From: JASGDC01 sp047606545
Lineage (GTDB): Bacteria; Actinomycetota; Actinomycetes; Actinomycetales; Micrococcaceae
Assembly (NCBI GenBank): GCA_047606545.1
Contig: JASGEI010000003.1
Location: forward strand, 1-64,000
Direction of reading: 5' to 3'
DNA length: 64,000 nucleotides
Every line of letters begins with the position of its first letter. The first letter of the stretch is position 1. The translations under genes were made by a program, and so were the position numbers. The notes below the pieces were generated by a model, which was not told the origin of the DNA, searched no databases, and saw nothing but the letters and a program-made list of their open reading frames with translations. Of this stretch, positions 54,464 to 61,154 are shown piece after piece.

Positions 54464-55072
54464 ATGGGCAACGTCAAAAATGAACAAGAAAAACAAGTTG
54501 GACGTCGTGCTGGAAATGTTGATACCAAAAATGATATTAGCCAAGCAGCGATTGAAATTTTTAGTAAGAATGGTATTAAACAAACTACAATGCGCCAAAT
54601 TGCTACAAAAGCAAAAGTTGATCCAGCTTTAATCGTTCATTACTTTGGTTCAAAAAAGCAATTATTTTTAGATAGCATAGTATTGCCACTTAAAAGGCGT
54701 GAGCTTGAACTTTTTGACGAAGTTTTTTCCAACCCTGATAATACTACTGTCGGAGAACGATTAAGCCGAGCTTTCGCAAAGCTTATCGTCGAAGATGAAG
54801 AATCTCAGCTTTTGGTTGCCATTATTCGATCTGCTGCTTCCGATGAAGAAGCGGTAAGTATCATGCGTAATGTAGTGAAAAATGCTTTATTAGATAAATT
54901 CAAAGATCATATCCCAGATCCAGATAGAGAACTTAAGGCTGCTTTGCTCGGCACTCAAATGGTCGGAATTGTAATGGCGCGTTACATCATGAAGTTAGAG
55001 CCAATAGCTAGCGCTACTGTAGATGACCTCGTGCCGTATTTGGCACCACGAGTCCAGGCATATTTTGAATAA
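54464..55072 (+). CDS. TetR family transcriptional regulator
   Basis: 202 residues. The N-terminal helix-turn-helix is clear (AAIEIFSKNGIKQTTMRQIA followed by TKAKVDPALIVHYFGSK). The C-terminal ligand domain resembles the TetR_C_17/18 type of actinobacteria. It is divergent from the membrane-protein gene, which it probably represses through the 54421 palindrome. An internal ATG at 54479 is an alternative start. Confidence 0.9.
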   Translation: MGNVKNEQEKQVGRRAGNVDTKNDISQAAIEIFSKNGIKQTTMRQIATKAKVDPALIVHYFGSKKQLFLDSIVLPLKRRELELFDEVFSNPDNTTVGERLSRAFAKLIVEDEESQLLVAIIRSAASDEEAVSIMRNVVKNALLDKFKDHIPDPDRELKAALLGTQMVGIVMARYIMKLEPIASATVDDLVPYLAPRVQAYFE

Positions 55073-55100
55073 CTATTTTCTCTCGTGCTAATTCCTGTAC

Positions 55101-55157
55101 TTTTTCTGGTTTCCTTACGTAATTTTGGCTGGAAATAAGAAAAAACGTTGGAAATAG
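55101..55157 (+). repeat. Dispersed repeat copy B
   Basis: 57 bases, matching 59592-59648 (tttttctggtttcct...ctggaaataagaaaaa...ggaaatag) and, on the other strand, 21661-21706. It lies 28 bases after the tetR-type gene stop. Weak internal complementarity (tttcc/ggaaa) may form a hairpin. Confidence 0.7.
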
Positions 55158-55282
55158 TTTTAAGTATTAGTTGAGGAATTATCCATATTTACCAAATAGG
55201 TTCATATTGTTGTTAAGCTACAAAATAATGTAATCATAGTTTGAGAATATGATATTTAAGGTTATTATTTATATATTGTTTG

Positions 55283-55320
55283 ATCCCGCACGATTCTTGA
55301 TCGTAGCGGGATTGATTTTT
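55283..55320 (+). terminator. Intrinsic terminator
   Basis: atcccgcacgat pairs with atcgtagcgggat (one bulge), and a T-run follows. It stands 12 bases before the GyrI-like gene and about 210 bases after the tetR-type gene. Confidence 0.8.
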
Positions 55321-55331
55321 ATTGGACTTAA

Positions 55332-55793
55332 GTGAAAAGAGTAGTTATTAATGAGTTTGATAATGAACCTTTTGAATATACGGTATATCCTCTAGAAGGA
55401 GTTTGGACCACTTCTGATGGTTCGAAAGGCGAAGAGTTAAATAAGGAAGCATTAGTATACAAGATTATGGTGCGCCAGCCAGAAGTTGTAACGAAAGAAA
55501 TGTTTGAAGAAGCTCTTGCAAAAGCAAAGACCAAGAAACCTAATAAATACTTTGACAAGCTAAAGTTCGAGAAATATACCGAAGGCAAAGCCGTACAAAC
55601 CATCCATATTGGACCATTTGACGAAGAGCCAAAGACTTTTGCCAAGCTGGATGAATTTTTACAAGAAAATAACTTAAAACGAATTAACACGATGGGAGAG
55701 TTCATTCATCGTGAGATTTACTTGTCAGATTTCCGCAGAGTTGCTCCTGAGAAACGTAAGACAGTATTACGCTATCGAGTAACTGAAGTTTAA
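55332..55793 (+). CDS. GyrI-like small-molecule-binding domain protein, short form
   Basis: 153 residues from a GTG. The chain covers the GyrI-like/SRPBCC-type binding domain (YTVYPLEGVWTTSD, RQPEVVTKEMFEEAL, VQTIHIGPFDEEP, REIYLSDFRRVAPEK). Family members I recall carry about 50 more N-terminal residues (a MNFLMIDGxGDP region) that are absent here. The terminator just upstream leaves no room for them, so this is a short or truncated form. It overlaps the convergent methyltransferase gene by 4 bases. Confidence 0.82.
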   Translation: MKRVVINEFDNEPFEYTVYPLEGVWTTSDGSKGEELNKEALVYKIMVRQPEVVTKEMFEEALAKAKTKKPNKYFDKLKFEKYTEGKAVQTIHIGPFDEEPKTFAKLDEFLQENNLKRINTMGEFIHREIYLSDFRRVAPEKRKTVLRYRVTEV

Positions 55794-57283
55794 GCTAAAA
55801 GGTCTAAGTAGCTTTCTCGATAGAGCTTTACTATCTCTTTATCAATACTTTCTAGCAATTCGCCTATGTCTAAGTTAAGGATATTTGCTAGACCATAGCA
55901 AATTTCACGTATTGTTAACTCGCCATCACAAGCACCTACAACGGCTGCTATTTCCGTGGAGACTTCAACTGTGCGGCATAGCCCAGAGCCTTGACGAAGT
56001 TGAATAACTTTCGGGTGTTGTTCACCAGGCAAGTAAAAGCGTTCTTCGGTTACATCTGGCGCTACTTTAAAACGCAAATCCAAAATATTCTGTGCAACAT
56101 GCCGTTCAATATCAGCTGCTAAATCCTGCCAGATTGGTTGTAATACTGACTGGGTAATGTCTTCGGTAATTAGCTCATTTTCGATTGTCTTAACAATAGT
56201 GAAATAGCCAAAGCCAATCGCAGATACTTTACGGTCATTAAAATCTGTTAGATATGCTGCCAATAATTCTGTTTTAGTGTCCTCATCTGCAAACAAATCT
56301 GAGTCTTTGGTCCACATTGAAGCATACTGTACCGGGTTTAAGAGTTCCCGTAAATAAACTCGCATTGTAGCTTTATCGTAATCCCAAGTTTGCAAGGATT
56401 CATGCCATTCTTGTTCTTGGTAGATTTCCCAGTTGGCGATAAATTGTGCAATCCCAGAACTAGTCAAATGTCGTGAAATACCATTAACTAACTTTTGAAT
56501 TAAGGCATCACCTGTAAAAGAACTTTCCCGATAAGTGTAGTTATCAGCTTTTTTAGGGGAGATTACAAAAGGCGGGTTAGAGATTATTAGTTCAAAAGTT
56601 TCATCTTTGACAGGCTCAAAAAGACTGCCTTGTTTAAGTGTTACTTTAGCTAAATCTACAGCATTTAAAGTTAAGTTAAATTTAGTAATTTCCAAAGCAC
56701 GGTTTGATAAATCAGTCGCTGTCACATGTTTAGCATGTTGTAATAAGTGCAGAGTTTGGATACCACAACCACAACCCAAATCAAGAGCTGTATTAACTGG
56801 GTTTCTAATTATTGATTGCGCCAAAGTCTTTGAAGCATTGCCAATGCCAAGCACATACTCGTTTGGTAAAGATTGTTTTGTCTGGATTTGAGTCAAATCA
56901 CTAAAAAACCAAGCATTGCCGATATCATCTGAGGTATAGAGCTGCAAGTTAAAAGTGCTTAATAACTTTCCATTAGTTTCAGTAGCAAGACCTAAGCTAA
57001 AGAGCCTCTTAACACCACAATGAGGAAGCGCCTCATTAAGCGCAGTACTAGGAACACTTTCATGCAATAAAAAGAAGTTAATCAAAATACCCAATGCTGA
57101 AGTATCATAAGCAACTTTTAGCTTTGCTGGTAATAAATCATCTTGGTTATAAGCGTTAAATACTGCATCGCCAAGATAATCCTGAATATTGCTTTCCGTA
57201 AAGTCATGATATTCAAAGTCTTTACGCAATAACTCGATTAAGTCAGTATCAAACTTGGGAGTTGCAGCAGCTTTAATGTCCAA
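55790..57283 (-). CDS. Class I SAM-dependent methyltransferase with N- and C-terminal extensions
   Basis: 497 residues. An N-terminal helical domain (about 1-150) precedes a Rossmann methyltransferase core with LDLGCGCGIQT (SAM motif I), ATDLS and NPPF, the catalytic motif for amino-group methylation (N6A, N5-Gln or guanine N2). A C-terminal winged-helix-like region follows. It resembles actinobacterial DUF7059-type methyltransferases; the target is unknown. It overlaps the deformylase gene by 11 bases. Confidence 0.85.
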   Translation of the reverse strand: MDIKAAATPKFDTDLIELLRKDFEYHDFTESNIQDYLGDAVFNAYNQDDLLPAKLKVAYDTSALGILINFFLLHESVPSTALNEALPHCGVKRLFSLGLATETNGKLLSTFNLQLYTSDDIGNAWFFSDLTQIQTKQSLPNEYVLGIGNASKTLAQSIIRNPVNTALDLGCGCGIQTLHLLQHAKHVTATDLSNRALEITKFNLTLNAVDLAKVTLKQGSLFEPVKDETFELIISNPPFVISPKKADNYTYRESSFTGDALIQKLVNGISRHLTSSGIAQFIANWEIYQEQEWHESLQTWDYDKATMRVYLRELLNPVQYASMWTKDSDLFADEDTKTELLAAYLTDFNDRKVSAIGFGYFTIVKTIENELITEDITQSVLQPIWQDLAADIERHVAQNILDLRFKVAPDVTEERFYLPGEQHPKVIQLRQGSGLCRTVEVSTEIAAVVGACDGELTIREICYGLANILNLDIGELLESIDKEIVKLYRESYLDLLA

Positions 57284-57848
57284 ATGGATCCTCGTCTACA
57301 CCTGGCATCCAAGTCAATCCTGGAGTGCCCCAGCCACTCTTTTTCTTATCTTTAGTAGCCTTTTTTGCATACTTCTTATTAAGTCTATCTACATAAAGTT
57401 TGCCGTGTAGGTGGTCAGTTTCATGTTGCATGCAGCGAGCAAAGAAACCTGTTGCTTCAAAATCCAAAGGCTCACCTTTTTCATCAAAGCCAGTAACTCG
57501 CACCCAGTCAGCTCTGCGCAGTGGATACATAAATCCTGGGAAAGATAAGCAACCTTCTAGGTCATCTTCTGGATCAGGATTTGCGCCAGAAATTTTACCG
57601 ATAGTTAAAGTAGGGTTAACTACTACGCCACGTCGTGGGTTTCCATCATCATCTGGCCCACAATCGTAAGTAAATAAGCGTTTATTTATGCCAACTTGAG
57701 TAGCTGCAAGCCCAACGCCATGTGCTTCGTCCATAGTTTCATACATATCAGCTACGAGTTTTTGTAGGTCTTCGTCAAACTCAGTTACTATTTCAGTGCG
57801 TTTATGTAGCACTGGTTCACCGCAGATTGTTACTGGTAATACAGTCAT
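57273..57848 (-). CDS. def: Peptide deformylase (first copy)
   Basis: 191 residues. The three motifs are GVGLAATQVG (usually GVGLAAPQVG; Pro replaced by Thr), EGCLSFPG and QHETDHLHG with the metal His pair and catalytic Glu. It removes the formyl group from nascent proteins. It has a lysine-rich C-terminal extension. It overlaps the acyl-CoA dehydrogenase stop by one base. A second deformylase is at 62006-62563. Confidence 0.92.
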   Translation of the reverse strand: MTVLPVTICGEPVLHKRTEIVTEFDEDLQKLVADMYETMDEAHGVGLAATQVGINKRLFTYDCGPDDDGNPRRGVVVNPTLTIGKISGANPDPEDDLEGCLSFPGFMYPLRRADWVRVTGFDEKGEPLDFEATGFFARCMQHETDHLHGKLYVDRLNKKYAKKATKDKKKSGWGTPGLTWMPGVDEDPFGH

Positions 57849-58981
57849 TAGTTAAGCAAATCCTTTGCAATTATTTCTTTCATAATTTCATTAGTGCCGC
57901 CAAAAATTGGTAAAAGCCTGCTAGCAGTGTAAAGCTGTGCGATAGGATATTCCATGATGAAGCCATAGCCACCATGTAGTTGTAGGCATTTATCTACAAT
58001 TTCAGAGTTAGTTTCTGTAGCAAGTAGTTTAATTTGCGCAGATTCGGCGCTGGTCAATTCACCATCATTGTGTTTTAAAATCGCGCTTTCTAATAGTGCA
58101 CGAACTCCAGCAAATTTTGCTTGCAGTCCAGCCAAAACAAATCGAGTATTTTGAAAATCACTAATACTTTGCCCAAATTGCTTACGATCTTTCACATAAG
58201 TTTTGGTCATCGCTAAAGCTGTTTCGCTGACCACATTAGCTGCAGTGGCAATTCCAAGACGAGCTTTCACATAGTGCTTTGCTGCATATTCTAAGGCTTT
58301 GCCTTCCTCGCCAAGCATATTTTCTGATGGAACTTTCACATCTCTAAACACCATTGGAGTAGTGTCAGAAGCCATCAAAGCCATCTTTGGATATGGTTTT
58401 CCAGAAGTGAAACCTTCCATACCACGTTCCACAATAAAAATTGTAGGGCCTTTTTCAGTCTTGGCTAATACAATAACAATATCTGAGTTTTTACCATTAC
58501 CGATGAAGACTTTTTGGCCGTTAAGAATATAGTCATCGTCTTTTTTAACTGCAGTAGTTCGCACATTGGCTAAGTTAGAACCAGCTTCTGGTTCAGAAAA
58601 ACCGTGGCTAGCAATGATTTCACCAGTAACCATGCCTGGTAGCCATTTTTTCTTTTGCTCTTCAGTGCCTAAATCAAGTAAGAAAGGTAGCACTAAGTCA
58701 TCATTTAAATGGAAGCCCAGCGCTGTTGCTGGCGCACCTACCGCCAGAAGTTCCTGATCAATAATCATGCGGTAACGGTAGTCATCCATACCAATGCCAT
58801 CATATTCCTCGGGTACAGCAAGCCCTAATAATCCTTGCTCGCCAGCAGCAAGCCAAGGTTCTCTAGGAGTATTGTGTTCTTTATCCCAAGTCGCATAATT
58901 TGGTGCTACTTCCCGAGCTGCATATTCACGCACCATTTCGCGGAAAGCATCATGATCTTCTTCAAAAAATTTATTTTTCAC
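57848..58981 (-). CDS. Acyl-CoA dehydrogenase family protein, catalytic Glu apparently missing
   Basis: 377 residues with the three acyl-CoA dehydrogenase domains (HGFSEPEAGSNLA, RKQFGQSISDFQNTRF, LQLHGGYGFIMEYP). The C-terminal motif is IFGGTNEI, with Gly where the MCAD-type catalytic Glu sits. The helix-G position used by LCAD/isovaleryl types (E in QERL) reads KARL. Thus neither usual base is seen. FAD-binding residues look intact. It could be inactive, use another base, or act in a heteromer. It heads an operon with def and the methyltransferase. Confidence 0.88.
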   Translation of the reverse strand: MKNKFFEEDHDAFREMVREYAAREVAPNYATWDKEHNTPREPWLAAGEQGLLGLAVPEEYDGIGMDDYRYRMIIDQELLAVGAPATALGFHLNDDLVLPFLLDLGTEEQKKKWLPGMVTGEIIASHGFSEPEAGSNLANVRTTAVKKDDDYILNGQKVFIGNGKNSDIVIVLAKTEKGPTIFIVERGMEGFTSGKPYPKMALMASDTTPMVFRDVKVPSENMLGEEGKALEYAAKHYVKARLGIATAANVVSETALAMTKTYVKDRKQFGQSISDFQNTRFVLAGLQAKFAGVRALLESAILKHNDGELTSAESAQIKLLATETNSEIVDKCLQLHGGYGFIMEYPIAQLYTASRLLPIFGGTNEIMKEIIAKDLLN

Positions 58982-59054
58982 ACCCTATATTTTACGTCAT
59001 TTACACTTGATAAAATAATTTAAGGACTTAACTAATTGCACAAAGGTGAGCATT

Positions 59055-59573
59055 ATGGAAACAAAAAGTTATAAAACACCAAAGTCAGAGCGAATTCTAT
59101 ATCGTAAACCGAAAGTTGATGATGTTGATTTCTTATTTACTTTAAACTCAAATCCGATATCTTATCAACATGCACCAGATTTAGTTATGAAAACAAAGTC
59201 TCAAGCTAAAGAATTAGTAAAGTTATATTTAGCTCATTGGGATAAATATGGTTTCGGGTATTTCATTTTGTTAGATAAAGAAATGGGAAAAGAAATTGGT
59301 TATTGCGGTGTGGTGCATCAAGTTTATAATCAAGTTAACTGCCTAAATATTGGTTATCGGCTATTACCTGAGTATTGGGGTGGTGGTCTTGCTACAGAGG
59401 CTGCTAAAACGATTAAATATTGGGCGCAAGGCAATTTTGCTGAACCTGTGGTCGGTAAAGTTGCGTTAGCTAACCTTAGTTCTGGCAAAGTGTTAGAAAA
59501 GATAGGTCTAAAGCCAAACATTTTCCCTGATACCAAAGACACGGAGGGTATTCCACATCAGCTTTATAACTGA
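59055..59573 (+). CDS. GNAT acetyltransferase, RimJ/RimL type
   Basis: 172 residues from the ATG at 59055 (AAAGGTGAG upstream); a GTG three codons earlier is less well placed. The acetyl-CoA loop is LPEYWGGGLATEAAK, preceded by NIGYRL. It also has NLSSGKVLEKIGL, the RimJ/RimL C-terminal motif. The substrate is probably a protein N-terminus or small amine, not determinable here. Confidence 0.88.
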   Translation: METKSYKTPKSERILYRKPKVDDVDFLFTLNSNPISYQHAPDLVMKTKSQAKELVKLYLAHWDKYGFGYFILLDKEMGKEIGYCGVVHQVYNQVNCLNIGYRLLPEYWGGGLATEAAKTIKYWAQGNFAEPVVGKVALANLSSGKVLEKIGLKPNIFPDTKDTEGIPHQLYN

Positions 59574-59591
59574 CTTTGCTACTTCCTTTAG

Positions 59592-59648
59592 TTTTTCTGG
59601 TTTCCTGGCAAAATTATGACTGGAAATAAGAAAAATTATGGGAAATAG
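59592..59648 (+). repeat. Dispersed repeat copy C
   Basis: 57 bases, the same length as copy B and strongly similar to it. It lies 18 bases after the GNAT gene stop. Confidence 0.7.
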
Positions 59649-59710
59649 AAATGACTTATAGTGATAGCATTTGTTTAAAATAGAATTATTAACCACAAGT
59701 AGGTGTAAGT

Positions 59711-60088
59711 ATGAAAGAAATTAAACCAACTACTAACAAAGGTGCCAGTGATAAATTTGCTGGAGATGTTTATGCGACAATAGTGCTCTCAGGAGATGAA
59801 CCCTCAAAAATTCATACTTGGTCGGTACACTTTGCACCAGGAGCGAAAACAGCTTGGCACTCACATGCCGTGGGGCAATATCTACATATTGTAGAAGGGA
59901 CTGCGTTAGTTCAAGAACGTGGTGGGGAAGTTAAAGAGCTACACCCAGGGCAAACTATTTATACAGCACCTGGAGTGGAGCATTGGCATGGTGCTTCAGA
60001 AGATAGTTTCATGGTGCATCTAGCAATTTGGCAAGGTAAAGAAAATGGTGATGGTGCGACTACTTGGCTAGAACATGTTGATCATTAA
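59711..60088 (+). CDS. Cupin-domain protein
   Basis: 125 residues of a single cupin fold. Metal ligands are visible in WHSHAVGQYLHIVEG (two His and a distal residue) and PGVEHWHG. It resembles quercetin-dioxygenase-like cupins of unknown substrate. AGGTGTAAGT precedes the ATG. It is monocistronic, between repeat copy C and the tRNA cluster. Confidence 0.9.
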   Translation: MKEIKPTTNKGASDKFAGDVYATIVLSGDEPSKIHTWSVHFAPGAKTAWHSHAVGQYLHIVEGTALVQERGGEVKELHPGQTIYTAPGVEHWHGASEDSFMVHLAIWQGKENGDGATTWLEHVDH

Positions 60089-60147
60089 GTGTTCATGCTT
60101 TAAATAGTTTTAGTTCATAAATATTCAGCGAAGTGGGGAAGTAATTA

Positions 60148-60183
60148 ATAAAAATGACCCAGTACTTGAAGTAACTAGGTCAT
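60148..60183 (-). terminator. Terminator after tRNA-Cys
   Basis: A hairpin (atgacc...ggtcat with a second paired section around cttcaa) is followed on the minus strand by a short T-run. It may also stop read-through from the convergent cupin gene. Confidence 0.7.
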
Positions 60184-60191
60184 ATTAAATT

Positions 60192-60265
60192 TGGAGGCGG
60201 AGACGGGACTCGAACCCGCGTACACGGTTTTGCAGACCGCTGCCTAACCACTCGACCACCCCGCC
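60192..60265 (-). tRNA. tRNA-Cys (GCA)
   Basis: A full cloverleaf on the minus strand. The acceptor stem is GGCGGGG/CTCCGCC, the anticodon loop CTGCAAA gives GCA, the T-loop is TTCGAGT and the discriminator is T. The 3' CCA is encoded. It is separated from the upstream tRNA by its own spacer and terminator. Confidence 0.95.
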
Positions 60266-60277
60266 ATGAGGATTTAT

Positions 60278-60303
60278 AAAAAAAGCCTCTATCTCTAGAG
60301 GCA
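60278..60303 (-). terminator. Terminator after tRNA-Gly(GCC)
   Basis: gcctct/agaggc forms a short stem followed by seven T on the minus strand. It stands 7 bases after the tRNA-Gly(GCC) 3' end, so tRNA-Cys probably needs its own promoter or read-through. Confidence 0.8.
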
Positions 60304-60310
60304 ATCTTCG

Positions 60311-60382
60311 AGCGGACGACGGGATTCGAACCCGCGACCCTCGCCTTGGCAAGGCGATGCTCTACCACTGAGCCACGTCCGC
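60311..60382 (-). tRNA. tRNA-Gly (GCC)
   Basis: A normal cloverleaf: acceptor GCGGACG/CGTCCGC, D-loop with GG, anticodon loop TTGCCAA, T-loop TTCGAAT and discriminator T. CCA is not encoded (CGA follows). It lies 36 bases after the divergent tRNA-Gly(TCC) and is probably co-transcribed with it. A small hairpin (60386-60406) fills the spacer. Confidence 0.95.
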
Positions 60383-60418
60383 AGAAAGTAGTTTAAAAAA
60401 CTACTTAGTCATAAACAG

Positions 60419-60490
60419 AGCGGGCAGCTGGTAATGAACCAGCAACTCCACTATGGAATAGTGGCGCTTTACAAATTAAGCTACACCCGC
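60419..60490 (-). tRNA. Divergent tRNA-Gly (TCC)
   Basis: A cloverleaf with acceptor GCGGGTG/TGCCCGC (two G-T wobbles), D-stem GCTT/AAGC, anticodon stem CCACT/AGTGG, loop ATTCCAT (anticodon TCC), T-stem GCTGG/CCAGC and discriminator T. Glycine identity elements (G1-C72, C2-G71, C35, C36, U73) are kept. The D-loop AATTTGTA has T at position 18 instead of G. The T-loop TTCATTA has T at position 58 instead of A. CCA is not encoded. These elbow changes are unusual for a translating tRNA. Confidence 0.85.
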
Positions 60491-60522
60491 ATGTTTACGT
60501 TAATTAAAACGTAACAAGATAT

Positions 60523-60551
60523 ACATTACACTATGAATTTTGAAAATGCAA
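60523..60551 (-). promoter_or_regulatory. Candidate promoter of the tRNA-Gly pair
   Basis: On the minus strand TTGCAT and TAATGT are separated by exactly 17 bases. The -10 box lies about 32 bases before the tRNA-Gly(TCC) 5' end. Confidence 0.45.
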
Positions 60552-60801
60552 AATCGATTTTATATATTTTTGAAAATTTTATATATTTTTGTCATTTTAG
60601 TGCTTGGTTTGTTTTAAATGGTAATTAGGTGGCTAATGGCTTGGTATTGGTTCTATTGTTCTTTATAGTGTTTAACAAATATCCTCTATTGAAGTAGCTG
60701 TGCTAGCTCTTATAATGAAGGTTTCTTAAGTGCATCTGGAGTAAGTGGAAAATATTTGTGATGGTCCGAGTAATTTTCAGATGTTATTCGCAATAATTAA
60801 T
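60552..60801. other. AT-rich intergenic stretch, no gene seen
   Basis: This is part of a 664-base gap between the tRNA cluster and the next gene. It includes two nearby copies of ttttatatatttttg (60559 to 60593 area). No ORF, RNA or remnant is recognised. Confidence 0.5.
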
Positions 60802-60921
60802 AAGGTTTTACTCAGATAGTAAAAATATAATAAAAGTAACGATGCTGTGAGCAAGACAATATCCCTAGGTTGTTTGCTTACAGCATTGTTTAATATTTTA
60901 ATTAAAACATAATTTAATTAA
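60802..60921 (+). repeat. Dispersed hairpin element, copy 2
   Basis: It shares aaggttttact, the stem (gatgctgtgagcaa with ttgcttacagcat), the identical 17-base loop core caatatccctaggttgt and the tail taattaaaacataatttaattaa-like with copy 1 at 1291-1409. Stem differences between the copies are compensatory (gcg/cgc against gcaa/ttgc). It lies about 230 bases before the PD-(D/E)XK gene. No gene precedes it on its strand within 700 bases. The following 61-base-pair-scale AT-rich stretch to 61154 holds no gene. Confidence 0.8.
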
Positions 60922-61154
60922 ATTTTTCATTTCTTCTTATCAATTCTTAAAAAAGAAAAAGTGTATCCAGAGAGTTGTTAGTATCCTACTAATTCATATA
61001 GTTTGAACATTTCCACATTTTTAAACCATGTTTTGTAGTGTTTTTACTTGGTAGTAGCACGAGGTATTTAAAATATCTAAGCTTAATAAAATACTGTAGT
61101 CTGCTTTAAGCTCTTAACCTAAGAGTTAAGAATAATTCCAGGTAAACTAGATAT

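Noticed and set aside
60555..60593. Direct repeat ttttatatatttttg as a possible attachment or origin repeat
   Set aside because: Low-complexity AT sequence with only two units; likely chance.
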